From: Anthopleura xanthogrammica | Lineage: Eukaryota > Cnidaria > Anthozoa > Actiniaria > Actiniidae | DNA length: 64,000 nucleotides | NCBI GenBank assembly: GCA_964019055.1 | Contig: OZ025224.1 | Location: forward strand, 8,450,694-8,514,693 | Direction: 5' to 3' | Shown here: one piece after another, positions 1 to 13,300 of the stretch | Position numbering within the stretch: the stretch's first letter is position 1 | Layout of the letters: every line of letters begins with the position of its first letter | Position numbers and translations under genes: made by a program | The notes under the pieces: model-generated | What the model was told of the DNA's origin: nothing | The model's database searches: none | Seen by the model: only the letters and a program-made list of their open reading frames with translations

Positions 1-884
1 ATGATTTGGGAGTGCTTTTAGAAACAATTTTTATTTATCTGTTTTTACCTTTGAACGTTTCGAGGTATTTATTGATATTTCTTATTCCAAGAGTAAGAAA
101 ATCAAGCAACTTCTCTAGGAGTTTCCCGCCAATTCAAAGAACGCTTTGCCAAAAGGCGATCTTCGATCATATTATAATCACCAAGCGACTCATTCGCAAG
201 AAAACTTCGAATTCCTAGTCCAGAATTCAGCCAATTCAGACTCTACGATAGCAAAGAATCTTAGAAATTAAAAGTCGACATAACAACAGAAGAAGTCCTT
301 GTTTATCGCAAAAGGTCATGGATTACAGTCAATATGGTTGTGCAGAACACAAGATAATTTGAGAAGTGATGATAAAATCGAAGGCTCGAGGTGTTTTGGA
401 CAACACCTTGCAGTTTCCGGCAAATAGTCGCAATAAAAAAATTCCGTATTTTAAAGATTTCTTCATAAACTATATCTATTCAGCTTTCAGAAAATGTATA
501 CTTTCTTTGTGTTATACTGTAAAGCGATCGCGTTATTTAAGTTCGCTTGCATAGTGGTCGTAAACGTATCCCAAAACCTTAAGAAATATATCTGAAAGTT
601 CCTAAACTTACCTTGAGTTGTCACTTGCTAAAAGACAAATGAAATGTTGACCAAACGAGAGCTAAAACTTCTTATGTATCTTCATGGCATTGGTGCAGGC
701 TTATGGTCATGTACAGATTTGCGCATGCTCAAGCTGTGTGTCTTACAGACATTGGGTGTTTAACTGTAAACATTGACAGGAATATTAATGAAGAGGGTTC
801 CCCACGAGAGAATAACATGCTCGTTGCCAATAATATCAAGTATATTTATGAACAGGTGAAACGATTTGCGCATGCTCAATCTGT
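1..884. other. Region before the TPR-CHAT gene, with a local duplication
   Basis: No convincing coding exon is visible. A segment of about 53 bp beginning GCGCATGCTCAA occurs at about 718-770 and again at about 868-920, so the flank of the TPR gene carries a tandem duplication with a period near 150 bp. The second copy runs straight into the first TPR-like sequence, so the natural 5' end of the gene may have been lost or rearranged. A GT that could act as a donor follows GAACAG near 855, but no upstream exon could be confirmed. Confidence 0.5.
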
Positions 885-3800
885 GTGTCTTACAGACATT
901 GGGTGTTTAACTGTAAACATCTAAACAGCGCATTAGAGTTTGGTATTTTAAAAGTGCTTGTGATCAATGCGTACCTGAGGTTACGGAGAGCCCTCTTCAA
1001 GAAAAAAGAGTATGATGATGCTGTATTCTACCTTAAAAAATGTCTTGCCCTCGCAAAAAAAACTGGAGATAAAGAGATTGAGATGAAGACGTACATGATA
1101 TTAGGGTTAGTCTATATGAAGAAAGAAGAATATGATAATGTTATATTATACAGCAAAATATGTCTTACCATCGCAAAAAAATCTGGCCTTAAAGATGCTG
1201 AAATGATTGTGTGCAAGACGTTAGGGGATGCCCACTTGATGAAAGAAGAATATGATGATGCTATATCATACAGTAAAAAAGTTTTAGACATCGCGCAAGA
1301 ATCTGGTGATAAAGCGTCACAGATAAATGCCTACAAAACGTTAGTGTGTGCCCACTTGAAGAAAGAGGAATATGATGATGCTATATTATACAGTAAGAAA
1401 TGTCTTGCCATCGTACCAGAATCTGGAGATAAAGAGGCTGAGATGACCGCATACGTGACGTTAGGAGAAGCCTACTTCGAGAAAGAAGAATATGAAGATG
1501 CTATATTCTACAGCAAAAAATGTCTTACCATTGCACAAGAATCTGGTGATAAAGTGCTTGTGATCAATGCGTACACGAGGTTAGGGGGAGCCCTCTCAAA
1601 GAATAAAGAGTATGATGATGCTGTATTCTACCTTAAAAAATGTCTTCCCCTCGCAAAAGAATCTGGAGATAAGAAGAGTGAGATGAAGGCGTACATGATA
1701 TTACGGTTTGTCTATGGGGAGAAAAACGAATATGATAATGTTATATTATACAGCAAAATATGTCTTGCCATGGCAAAAGAATCTGGCCCTAAAGTGGCTG
1801 AAGTGGCTGAAATGACTTTGGGCAAGACGTTAGGGAATGCCCACTTGATGAAAGAAGAGTATGATGATGCTATATTATACACTGAAAAAGTTCTAGACAT
1901 CGCGCAAGAATCTGGTAATAAAGCGTCACAGATAAATGCCTACATAACGTTAGGGCGTGCCCACTTGAAGAAAGAAGAATATGATGATGCTATATTATAC
2001 AGTAAGAAATGTCTTGCCATCGTACAAGAATCTGGTGATAAAGAGGCTGAGATGGCCGCATACATGACGTTAGGAGAAGCCTACTTCGAGAAAGAGGAAT
2101 ATGAAGATGCTATATTCTACGACAAAAAACATCTAAACAGCGCATTAGAGTATGGTATTTTAAAAGAGCTTGTGATCAATGCGTACCTGAGGTTAGGGGG
2201 AGCCCTTTTGAAGAATAATGAGTGTGATGATGCTGTATTCTAACTTAAAAAATGTCTTGCCCTCGCAAATAAAACTGGAGATAAAGAGGCTGAGATGAAG
2301 GCGTACATGATATTAGGGTATGTCTATCTGGAGAAAAAAGAATATGATAATGTTATATTATACAGCAAAATATGGCTTGCCATCGCACAAGAATCTGGCC
2401 CTAAAGTGGTTGAAATGGCTATGTGCCAGACGTTAGGGGATGCCCACTTGATGAAAGAAGAATATGATGATGCTATATTATACAGTAAAAACGTTTTAGA
2501 CATCGCGCAAGAATCTGGTGATAAAGCGTCACAGATAAAAGCCTACAAAACGTTAATGTGTGCCCACTACAAGAAAGAAGAATATGATGATGCTATATTA
2601 TTCAGTGAAAAATGTCTTGCCATCGCACAAGAATCTGGTGATAAGAAGGTTGAGATGGATATGTGCCAGACGTTAGGGGATGCCCACTTGATGAAAGAAG
2701 AGTATGATGATGGTATATTATACGGTGAAAAAGTTTTAGACATCGCGCAAGAATCTGATGATAAAGCGTCACAGATAAATGCCTACAAAACGTTAGGATG
2801 TGCTCACTTGAAGAAAAAAGAATATGATGATGCTATATTATACAGTAAGAAATGTCTTGCCATCGCACAAGAATCTGGAAATAAAGATGCTGAGATGACT
2901 TCATACTTGGCGTTAGGGAACGCCTACTTGGAAAAAGAAGAATACGATGATGCTCATTTCTCGTTCACAAAAGCCATGGAAATGGCGAAGGAGCTTAAAG
3001 ACCAAGAAAGCATCAATTTTTTGAGCTCATTACTTTACGAGAATTATGATGCAGTTGGTGTGGCCGAGGGAAATGATTCTCTTTTTTGTGCTCACCTTAT
3101 GCGGATTGCATTAGATGTTCACAAACATAAATACAAACTCCAGTGGTTCGATTGCTTGAGGCGCTATGAACATCATAAATCACAACACGAATACGAGAAA
3201 GCCATTTCCTGTCTTGAAGAGCTTGAGGCGACTGGTCCATCAAGGTGTATTAAGTCTCTGATCTCAAAGATGTATGTTTTACTTGGAGACTACGATAAAG
3301 GTATGCAGTACGAACAAGAAGGTTTAGATGTCGCACGCAAGGAAGGGAAAAAGTCCGAACAGGCAATGTCCCATTTTGCTCTTGGAGAAGTCTATTATAA
3401 ACTTCAGCAATTTGAGAAGGCGGAAGAGTCATTCAAAGAATCATTAAAGTTATATGAATTGATATTTGATGGTCTTAAGCAAAACGATCGATTCAAAATA
3501 GCTTTTGTTGACAAATACAAAGAGACTTACAAGATGCTACTGAAGGTTCTTATTGAAACAAATAAGAAAGAAGAAGCTCTGGTGTTGTCAGACCATTATC
3601 GTGCCAAAGCCCTGAAAGATCTCCTTGTTTCAAGCTATGGATTGGGGAAAGAACAAGTTGCTAAAGAGGATTTACAGTACGCTGATGTTCAGTCTCTTGT
3701 CTCCAGCAGGAACTACACTCTTCTGTTTTATTCAACGTGTTTTGAGAAGTTGTGCACGTTTCTAGTTGAAGCAGAAAACGAGCTTAAATTTTCAGTCCAG

Positions 3801-4917
3801 TATTTCGAATACTGTGACTCATGCCTAGACAAGCTTGTTGATAAAACATTTAAGGAGATGAAAGTGCGTCAAGTAGTCAACTGTAAGGAAACCATGGACG
3901 GCTCTGAAGAAAACAAGAATCCCAAGGAAGATGAATTAACACAGTTGTTGACACGACAGAAAGAGAAGAGGTTATCAGAACAATGCCGTTCTATGTGTGG
4001 ATGTAGAGGAGACCCATCAGAAAACAGTGATGAGAGCAGCCTGACCGACGGCCTGGAAATATTGTACCACAAGTTAATACACAATATCAAGTGTTTGATT
4101 AAACAAGACGAAATTGTCGTTATTCCTGAAGGTCCCTTGTACGAAGTACCATTTGCTGCCCTACGGGACCCAGACACGGGAAAATATTTATCAGAAACAA
4201 AGCTAATTAGAATGACTCCTTCGATGGAATTTTTAAAGCTTCTTCAAGAGTATCCAGTGGAGCATCATTCCAGTAAAGATGCATTAATTATTGGTGATCC
4301 ATTAGTTGGTCGAGTCATGCTGAATGGACATGAGAAAGAAATTCCATCGCTAGTAGGTGCTAGAGGCACTAGGCATTGCCCTTATGATAGGTAAACCTCC
4401 ATTACTATTAAAACAAGCTACGAAACATGCGATCATAAAGAGACTACAAGAAGGAGCGTCTGTTGTTCACATTTCTGCACACGGCATGCTATCAAAAGCC
4501 ACCATCGTCCTTGCTCCTTCACCTGAAATAGGAAGGACAAAGATCCCAGATGAAGAAGATTACATGCTGACCATGGTTGATGTACAGCAGGCTCAAGTAC
4601 GTGCACAGTTAGTTGTTTTAAGCTGCTGTTACAGTGGACGTGGTGAAATCAAAGCTGAAGGAGTAGTTGGTATGTGTCGAGCCTTTCTCGCGTCAGGAGC
4701 TCGTGCTGTGGTGGGATCCCTGTGGAGAATCGATGATAAAGCAACAGTTGAGTTCATGGTAATGTTTTACAAGTATTTGAAGGACGGCAAGAGTGCAAGT
4801 ACAAGCCTGCATCTGACGATGAACGACATAAGAAGAATGCCACAATACAGTGAACCAAAGTACTGGGCTCCTTTCTTTTTAATGGGCGATGACGTGACGA
4901 TCAAGTTTGAAGATTAG
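885..4917 (+). pseudogene. TPR-CHAT protein gene (TTC28-like) with an in-frame stop and a frameshift
   Basis: The reading frame encodes about 17 or more tetratricopeptide repeats of 40 residues (core like KEEYDDAILYSKKCLAIAQ), a helical linker, then a C-terminal CHAT domain (caspase/separase-like HetF-associated protease fold). The expected catalytic pair is visible: His in HISAHG and Cys in LSCCYSGRG. Such genes are numerous in cnidarians, where roles in signalling or immunity are suggested but not established. Two lesions break the frame. TAA at 2241-2243 replaces the TAC found in both parallel repeat copies (near 1031 and 1631), and the frame then continues unchanged. Between about 4345 and 4394 the frame shifts inside CHAT; the rest continues in another frame to the stop at 4915-4917. 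Repeat homology starts only near 917, so the 5' end also looks incomplete. Assembly error in repeats is an alternative to true decay. Confidence 0.7.
955..2900 (+). repeat. Higher-order tandem repeat of TPR blocks (about 600 bp each)
   Basis: The 15-mer GTGATCAATGCGTAC recurs at 960, 1560 and 2172, marking blocks of five 120-bp TPR units. The spacing is 600 bp, then 612 bp; the extra 12 bp comes from a small VAEVAE-like insertion near 1800. Unit subtypes keep their order within each block (VINAY, MKAYMIL, CxTLGDAHLM, INAYKTL, TAYxTLGEAYFEK). This points to recent unequal exchange of whole blocks rather than of single TPRs. Confidence 0.8.
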
Positions 4918-5149
4918 CACAATGAAGATGAGATTGAGACATGTATTGAGTAAATGTTCCTCTGGACATTATTTCCATAAACAGTGAGTCAAATATGACA
5001 ATTATCCAGTTCAGAGATTCAAGGACTAACAGTATGTACTCAGTTTGGTGCAAAACCTATTTTAGTTGTAAAGGGCGTAGGTCAAGACTACGAAAGCGAG
5101 GTCAGTTTGGCACAGAAAATATAATGTACAAGATTCTTGCATTACTATT

Positions 5150-5790
5150 GTTTTCTTTCCGTGTTATCTTGATGTCAGTACCTCACAGCAAAAAAGGTTT
5201 TGCATCTGTATATATGAAATATTAAGTGTAATTTAAGTTAGAGCCATATATATCGTCTAGTTTAGGACACCAGCCTCGATAATTATAAGTAATACCGAGG
5301 CAATGATTATCGTGTTATCTTGTGGTCAGCCCCTCACAGCAAAACGGGGTTTGCCACAGTATATATGAAATATTCATCGTAATTTAAGTTAGAGGCATAT
5401 ATACTGTCTATTGTAGGACACCGATCTTGATAACAAGAGTTAACTGTATTGATGGGTCACCCTACCTTCATGTAACCAATATTGAATGAGAGGATACTGT
5501 GAAGGTGAAGGTGAAAGAGACCCTAAACTCCTTTAAGGACAGAATACCCAACCTGTGACATCCTGATAACAAGAGTTAACTGTATTGATGGGTCACCCTA
5601 CCTTAAAGTTCATGTAACCAATATTTCTTGAATGACATGTTACTGTGAAGGTGAAAGAGAAAGAGACCCTAAACTCCTTTAAGGACAGAATACCCAGTCT
5701 GTGACACCCTGATAACAAGAGTTAACTGTATTGATGGGTCACCCTACCTTCATGTAACCAATATTTCTTGAATGACATGTTATTGTGATT
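5150..5790 (+). repeat. Two adjacent tandem repeat families downstream of the TPR-CHAT gene
   Basis: A unit containing ATATATGAAATATT and TTAGAG(C/G)CATATATA occurs twice (near 5208 and 5361, about 150 bp apart). It is followed by about three copies of a second unit of about 130-150 bp that contains GATAACAAGAGTTAACTG, ATTGATGGGTCACCCTACC and GACCCTAAACTCCTTTAAGG. Small internal deletions distinguish the copies. No coding potential. Confidence 0.8.
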
Positions 5791-7355
5791 ATGTGAAGTG
5801 CCGCCTAATCTTGCTCATAAAGAATGTTGCCAAGACATTAATCAACTTTACTATTTTTAGACACACTTCATTATTATTTAGCCTTAGGAAAATTTTAAGG
5901 GAAAGTGAGGGGTTGGCTGTCTGGACCACGGAGGGTCAAAACTGCTTAAGTACTAGCTTGATGCTCCCCCCTATTTACCTGTGTTTAAGAAGCTTAATAT
6001 TTTTCTGTAAATAAATACAACTTTAAAACTAATTTTATCTTCTGTTGAAACGGTTTTGTAGTATAGGAAAATTGGTTCATTGTGGTACAGTTTGGGTACA
6101 CAAATCATCAGTCCCCTTTATTAAAATACAAGGTTAATGTTTATAGGTTATTCTGTACATAGAATTGTAACATTACTTTTATCTTAAGTTGCAATTAACG
6201 GATTTATAGCATGGCAAAATGGTGCATTGTGGTCTAGTTTGGGTACACATATCTTCACCTCACCTTGCCCTACATGGTGTTACTTTTACCCAAACCAGAC
6301 AAGAATGATTCTGTTTTGTCTTTAGGAGAAAATAACGTTTTAATAACTACATTTGTAGCTGATCACCTTTTCAAAGTCCAATGAAAGAGTGGCAACAACC
6401 GTGCAATGCATAGGATTGTGGGAATCTTGCGTCTCCCATTTAGCTCCATAATCCTTTGCATTATGGGTGGATTACCAGTCTTTCTTTAAACTTCAGAAAC
6501 GTGAAAAACCAGGTCCATAGATAGTATAACTCGTAGAGTAGAATACAAACAAGTTATTTCTTCAGATATAGAGTGGTTTTACAGCAGCCATGTTGTAGGG
6601 CAGGAACAATAAAATGTCTTTGTATAACAAGAGATTTCATTTCCCAAACAAGAACATGTTTATTGCTGTTCTCAACAACATGTCTACAGTGAAACCCCTC
6701 TGTTGGTTTTATTTCAAAACAGCAATATACAAAAATACAATATTAATACTTTCTATTCATTAGGTTTAACAAGCCAATGCTTCGTATAAGAATTTGTAGA
6801 AAGAATAAATAGTGATGAAAAAATAATTGCTTTGCACATATCAAGGCTTTGAGTTTGTTTTATTGTTGTTATTTGGACTTATTATTAAACTAGTCAGTTA
6901 TTGAATTAGCTTGGGTGGTTAGTTTAGTTCTTAATTTCAATATTAATTGATATTGAACCAAAATATATTAGATTTTCTAACTTTGTGTTAGCAAGACAAA
7001 ACTCCTTCAACACCACATTGATGTGATTTGGCTTAGGAACAACACAGGAAGCCCAAGTATGGTATTTGTGCTAGTGATAAACAACTCTAATGTCGTTACA
7101 AACGACCGCAGTGAAGAATAAAACACAAAGAACAGTCTGTTGAAAACAGCTTCATAGAAAGAAGATTTTACTGGAAAAGATTTTCCTTTACCTGCTGCAT
7201 CCCATACTGTAATATAGTAGGACAGTAACCATGCTTGGGCTCCCTGTGTACTGTTAATGTCATTAACAGTTTACAACAAAGGTTCACTTCTGCATCCAGT
7301 AATATAGTGGCACAGTAGCCCTGCTTGGGCTCCCTGTGCCTACCAATGACATCAC
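5791..7355. other. Intergenic region between convergent genes; putative polyadenylation signals
   Basis: Convergent space between the plus-strand TPR gene and the minus-strand coiled-coil gene. AATAAA occurs on the plus strand at 6010-6015 and 6608-6613, possible 3' ends for the TPR transcript. On the minus strand AATAAA lies at 6859-6864, about 490 bp after the coiled-coil stop codon. Related fragments with TTTGGGTACACA occur near 6090 and 6240. No exon is supported. Confidence 0.45.
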
Positions 7356-10300
7356 TTAACGACCCGTCATGTTCATGTTCATTGTTCTTTCTGGTGAGCG
7401 ATTTTCTGGTGAGTAGATATCTGGTGATGGGGATGATATGAAGGAGTCCTGAGGGTCTCTCTGATGTAGTCGGGCTAACGCATTCATGAGTACTTGAGAA
7501 TCTACTGGACCCTTGGTCTGTGGGCTGCTGAATGGACTCGTCGACTGTAGGTGAGACAAAAAACCACAAGATCATGAGCATTGACATAATGGGGGCAATA
7601 TTTATTCATTTCAGAGCATGTGCTTAGTTTCCGTTGAGTATTATTCAACGATTGGGAAAAATTAGCCATTCTGAGGTTGAAGAAAAAACTGGGTTGAGTT
7701 GACATTGTGGTGCATTGTGGGACTGTTTTAGAGGAAAGTTATAATTGACGCCATCTTGAAAAAATGTTCCCTAAAACAGTCTCACAATGTACTGCAATTC
7801 CAACTTGACCCAGTTGTTTCCCTAAAGAATTGTGTATCTTTTGTCCAAATGGGAAGTAATTTATGCATTTTTGCCTTATCATTCCTTCCCTCCCTCCCTC
7901 CCTCCCTCCTTCCCTCCCTCCCTCCCTCCCTCCTTCCCTCCCTCCCTCCCTCCCTCCTTCCCTCCCTCCCTCCTTCCCTTTTCCCCCGGTTTGTTTGTTT
8001 GTTCCTCTCAATTTCATACTTTAATGCAGGCAGTATTTTCAAGAATCTTACCCTTGTTTTGGTCAGTTCTCTGCTCAAACAGATCTTTTCTTTAATCAAC
8101 TCGTTCACTTTATTCTGCAAATCGTCATTTTCTTTGTTCAACATGACCAGGCGAGTTTCGCTTTCACGGCTTGTTCGTTGGTACTCACGAATAACCTCTT
8201 CACTGTCCATTAAGCTAAAAGAACAAGAAAACTCTCGAATCAATGAACAATCAAAGTAGGAGCTAAAGTACACAGGAAGCCCAATAAAATATTTACCATA
8301 CACAGGTATCTCAACTCAAATTTTTTCAATACATGGACATCCTGTCGTGTTCGCCTTTTTACAGGGAATGCCACACTTAGAAATGTGGCCAAATTTGAGA
8401 TAAAGATCACCAAAGTCTGCAGAGTTATTGCGATTTGAATTTTAAAAGATTTTTATGGAAAAGGCACTCCTAACCTATTTGGCCTCATTTTCATGTTTTA
8501 AATATTGACTTATGTCAGTAATATAATACTGCATAACTCTGCTTATTGGTAGTATTTACTATCATGTGGTAGTGTTTGATTATTTGTAGACATTCATTTT
8601 CTAGTTCATGCTAATTATATTGCGGCCAATATAAAAAAGTTATTTTATACCATAACATTTTTACCTTGCATCTTACAGTTTTTACCAATTACTTACTTGA
8701 TTAATAATTCCCGTTTTTCTTTCTGTAGTGTTTTTAGTGTAGCATTAGCCGCTCCTTCCCATTCCTCTTCTTTTAGAGCTCGTTGTTGTACCAGTCCCAG
8801 AGCGTTCTCAAGTGACATCACTTTCTCTTCTAGATTCCTCTTGTCGCGAGCAAACTGGTTTCTTTTAATTGAGAAAAAATACAAAAGTTTTACTTTATTT
8901 GTTAAGCTGCAAACCAAGGTAGGCCTTGCCCTTGATTCGAGGGTTTTTCTCCAGGTGGTCTGGTTTTTCCTCCCTCCGCAAAACCTAACACGCTAAATTC
9001 CAATGCGACTTGCAGTGAGTTAGAGATCAGATGTTGTTTCAGGGCATCGATAAAATTTGAAGATTGAACAACCCACCTCAATGCTTGTACTTTAGCTTGT
9101 GTTTTTGTCTTCCTCTCGTCATTTTTTCTTTTCAGGTTATCTATTCTATCCGCAGCTCCAATAAGCTCTTGCTTCAACATCTCATTTTCTTGTAAAGCTT
9201 CATTCATTCGCTCCGACAAACTTTTGGATTCAGTTTCGCTTTGCTTTTGCTGAAAAACCATCACACTCTTAGTTTACTTCATTACAAGAAAAAGTACAAC
9301 TACATATATAGGTTACAGCTATTATGAATTTGCCATATATTTTTTTATACATACAGATATTTCAAGGTTGGTGAAAGTTTTTGTTGCATGTTGCATACCA
9401 AGCCCAAAATGCATTGTCAGTTAGTAGTGAATCCAATAGTCTATCGACTTTTACCAACAGAATTAATGCTCACACTTTTCTATATTGATTATCTGATTCA
9501 CATCAAATTTATCAGTTTTATTAGTCCTCGTGATATTCAATTTTAAGTAGTTTAACATTGTAACCACATTGTAACCACACGCCCCTTGTGGAAATCAGCA
9601 TTATTAGTTGACAGGGCAAGAGTGTTAAAATATAGTTTTACCTACCTACCTACCATATATTAAATAATATTAGCACAGAAGAAAATATGCTGGACAAACA
9701 TGCAAATAAATTTTGGGAAAATCCCAGATGTCCATACTGTCGTAAACTTTCGCTGATTCATAATTCTCACAGTGCATTTCGTGTTTGGTTTGCAACAAGC
9801 AGCATGCAACAAAACCTTCACAAACCTTTATTGAAATAGCTGTATAAAATTTGTCTTCGATCAGAGCAAAAAAACTGAGCACTCCCAACGTACCTTGTCA
9901 GTAGTTTTTCTCATTTTTTCCTTCATTTCTGCTATCATATTTTCCAGTTGTTTTGCTGACTGTTGTAGTTGGTTGTTTCTCTCGTGAAGAACATGGAGTT
10001 GATGCTCTAGTTCCTTGACTGTCTGGTTTTGAATATTCCTGAGGTTTGAATAGGAATGGGAGGATAAATGAAAAATGGATGGATGGATAGTTATGGGGCA
10101 ATTCAATAAAGGAAAGGAAAGGAGAAAGGAATAAAGCAAGCAACCTAGGAACTTCAAGGAAGAAAGGAAGCAAGTGAGCAAATCAGAAAGGAAGCAAGGA
10201 AGAAAGGAAGCAAGTAAGCTAATCAGAAAGGAAGCAAGGAAGCAAGGAAGAAAGAAAGGAAGCAAGCAAATCAGAAAGGAAGCAAGGAAGAAAGAAAGGA

Positions 10301-13300
10301 AGCAAGCAAGCAAATCAGAAAGGAAGCAAGGAAGAAAGGAAGGAAGCAAGCAAGCAAACCAGAAAGGAAGGAAGGAAGGAAGACATAGTGAGAAACCAAG
10401 AAACCAAGCAAGAAAGCAAACAGCAAGCAAGCAAGGAAAGACAGAAGAAAAAAAGCAAGCACGAAGACTTGGCATACTTATTAACTTGTTCTTCCTCCAG
10501 ATGACCTCGTAGAGCATTATTTTCTTGATGTTTTAGATGAAGCTCCATCAACTGGTCACTCGCGGTCTGAAGATCAGCCTGAGTTTTCTCTAACTGGCAG
10601 ACCAGACTCTCGTACTCTCTACGCAAAGCAGCAAGCTGTGAAAAAGAATGAGGGCACACCAGTTATGATGCAGGCCGTCTTTACCATGATGTTATATACC
10701 TTACATCATAAAATACTTTATTTTAGATAAAAACGTGCTGATTAATTGGCTACATTGTTATATCATTATTATATAAAGCTATTCATAGCTTAGGACCTCA
10801 GTATATTTCCGATCTTGTTAATAGGTATAAGCCATCGCGAGCGCTACGTTCATCAACTGCCAATTTTTTAAGCGTCCCTAAGTATAGCACTAAGACGTAT
10901 GGCAGTCGCGCTTTTTCTGTAGCTGGCCCTTTTTTATGGAACTCGCTCCCTCAGGATTTTAGGAATGCAGATACATTAGAAAGTTTTAAGACTAAGGTTA
11001 AGACATATCTTTTCTCTCAGGCATTTTTTTAATTAAATTAGTTTTTAGAATAATTTTTTTCTTTTTTATTAGAACAATTTTTTATTTTCAATTGGTTATC
11101 ATATTTATATATATACATATTAGTTTTTCGTTTCTAGCTATTTTATATATTAATTGTTAAGCGCTATTGATCTTTAGTGTAAATAGCGCTATAGAAATAA
11201 AGGATTTATTATTATTATTATTATTATTATATCAGAGGACAGAGAAACAGCTCGAGCAAAGCGTATCCTGAGATTGCTTCTCTACAACTGTTCTTTAGCT
11301 TCCAGCGATTTCGTATCAAAGTCCAGATGCGTACGTGTTTCATACTACTCAACAAGAGTCACGTGATTTAAAGATTAATTTCTTGTTACCTTGGTTTCCG
11401 CCTCTTCTGCTTGTTGTTGTGCCGTATCCTTGGCAACCATGACAGCAGTGTGTTCAGCTTGTCTCTTGTGTAGTGTGCTCTCTGACTGACGTAGCTGCTG
11501 GCTTCGCTGTAAAATTCAAGTCAAAACTGTGACCATTAGTCAAAATTTCGCATGACTGCAAAAACGTTACAATATGAACGTGCCGTGACGTGACGTGACG
11601 TGACTGAGTGATTCATGAGAGGAGAAAAGAATAAATTCAATTTAGCACGAAGCCTCGTGCAAGACTAGCAAAGCATATCTCGGAAGGTATCCCCTACTCA
11701 CCCTATCTAACTCGATCTCAAGGTGTCTCTTCGTCGCTTCCAGTCCACTAGCTTTCTCTGTCAGCTCTTTTATCTGACCCCAGGCCTTGGCCAGTTCTGA
11801 TTCAAGATGATTGGCTCGGGATTCTAAAGTTCCTCGTAGTTTCGATTCGAATTCCAGGGCCGTGGAGGCCTTGGTACCAGTTGTGCTGACACTAGATAGT
11901 TCGTTACGTAGAAGATTAAGTTCCTGTGAAAGATATTGTAATATTCATGACTGTTGGCATCTATCGTGTTCTATGGTTTGTCTTCAAGTAAGCATTTTAA
12001 CCATTAACGTCATAGATACGAAATATACAGACAGAAAGAGAAACAACCAGACAGGCAGATAGACAGTGGGACAGACATACGTCAGTCATGCAGTCAATCG
12101 GCGAAAACGACAGAAAGACAAACAAACAAAATGAACAAGGAGGTAGGTAGGCAGAGAGGACAGAATAAAGATAGGCAAACAGTCAGATAGATAGAAAAAC
12201 AGAAAGCAATGGGATCCGGGTTCCATTCTAAGACTTTGGTGTCATGTGAGTACATGAAGAGTTTCTAGTTGGTTCTCTCCTGTGCTTCGAGGGTTTTTCT
12301 CTGGGTTCTCCGTTTTTCCTCCCTCCGCAAAAATCAACTTCTAAATTCCAATTCGATCATGGAACGAGGGCCACAGGTTTGTTAGCCACAGACTATTAAA
12401 ACAAGGGGCGATCTATTTACTTATTTCGTTTTATTTGTATATGCCATCAGTCAGCCACATAAGCAGGTAGACAGAAAGACAACCAAACAAGGTGAGTGGA
12501 AGGAAGAGAGGACAGACAGACAGAGTGACTGACTGAAGGCAGAAACAGGGACAGACAGACACTATTTACCTCTTCTCGTGCCCTCAGTAAGGTACTCAAG
12601 TCTTTACTTTCTCTCATGGCTACCTCCAGTTGACTAGCAAGTGAATGACGCTCAGTTGAAAACTTTTCTCTTTCTCGTTCCATTTCGCTTTTCAATTCCA
12701 TTATCAACTTCTCGTACTTGGACTGAAATCAGACACAACACATATTAGTCATGCGAAACAAATACAGAAGAAAACCTGTTTACAATTACGCCGTGGAGAG
12801 GGTGGGGCAGGGGGGCTTTAGTCTACTATATTAAATCTACACTCCCTATCCCCCTGGGGAGGAGTCCCATCTCCATTTTCGAGGGTATATTATCACGGTC
12901 CTCAATTTTACGTACCCGGCTATCAAGGGTGGCGTCGTGTTGTCTCAGAAGCTGTGCGGTCAGAGCCTTGACTTCTTCTTTGAGGGTATCAACTTCTTGT
13001 CTGGCAGAGCTGCTGCTCTCTGACGTGTAGTGATACCTGGTGCTCAATTCTAGAGGGAAAAGTTTAGGTCAACGACAAACCAATGACATTGTGTTACATT
13101 AGGTTAAAATGGCTAAAATCAAAGTGGATGGATGGATATTTCTAACTGACCTGCCGTTTTACTTTGCTCACTGGATAAATGGTGTTCCATAAGAGCACAC
13201 TTCTGGTCACTCTTCTCAAGCTGTTTGACACGAAAAAATAGTTTAGTTTAACAATCTACCACGTTTAATACACAGTACTCTGTATTACATAGAGCAGTTT

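Noticed and set aside
10140..10512. Lys/Arg/Gln-rich and Leu/Phe/Cys-rich open frames
   Set aside because: Low-complexity readings of the GGAAGCAA-type array; only the 10478-10635 segment is a real exon. The same applies at 15515-16011.
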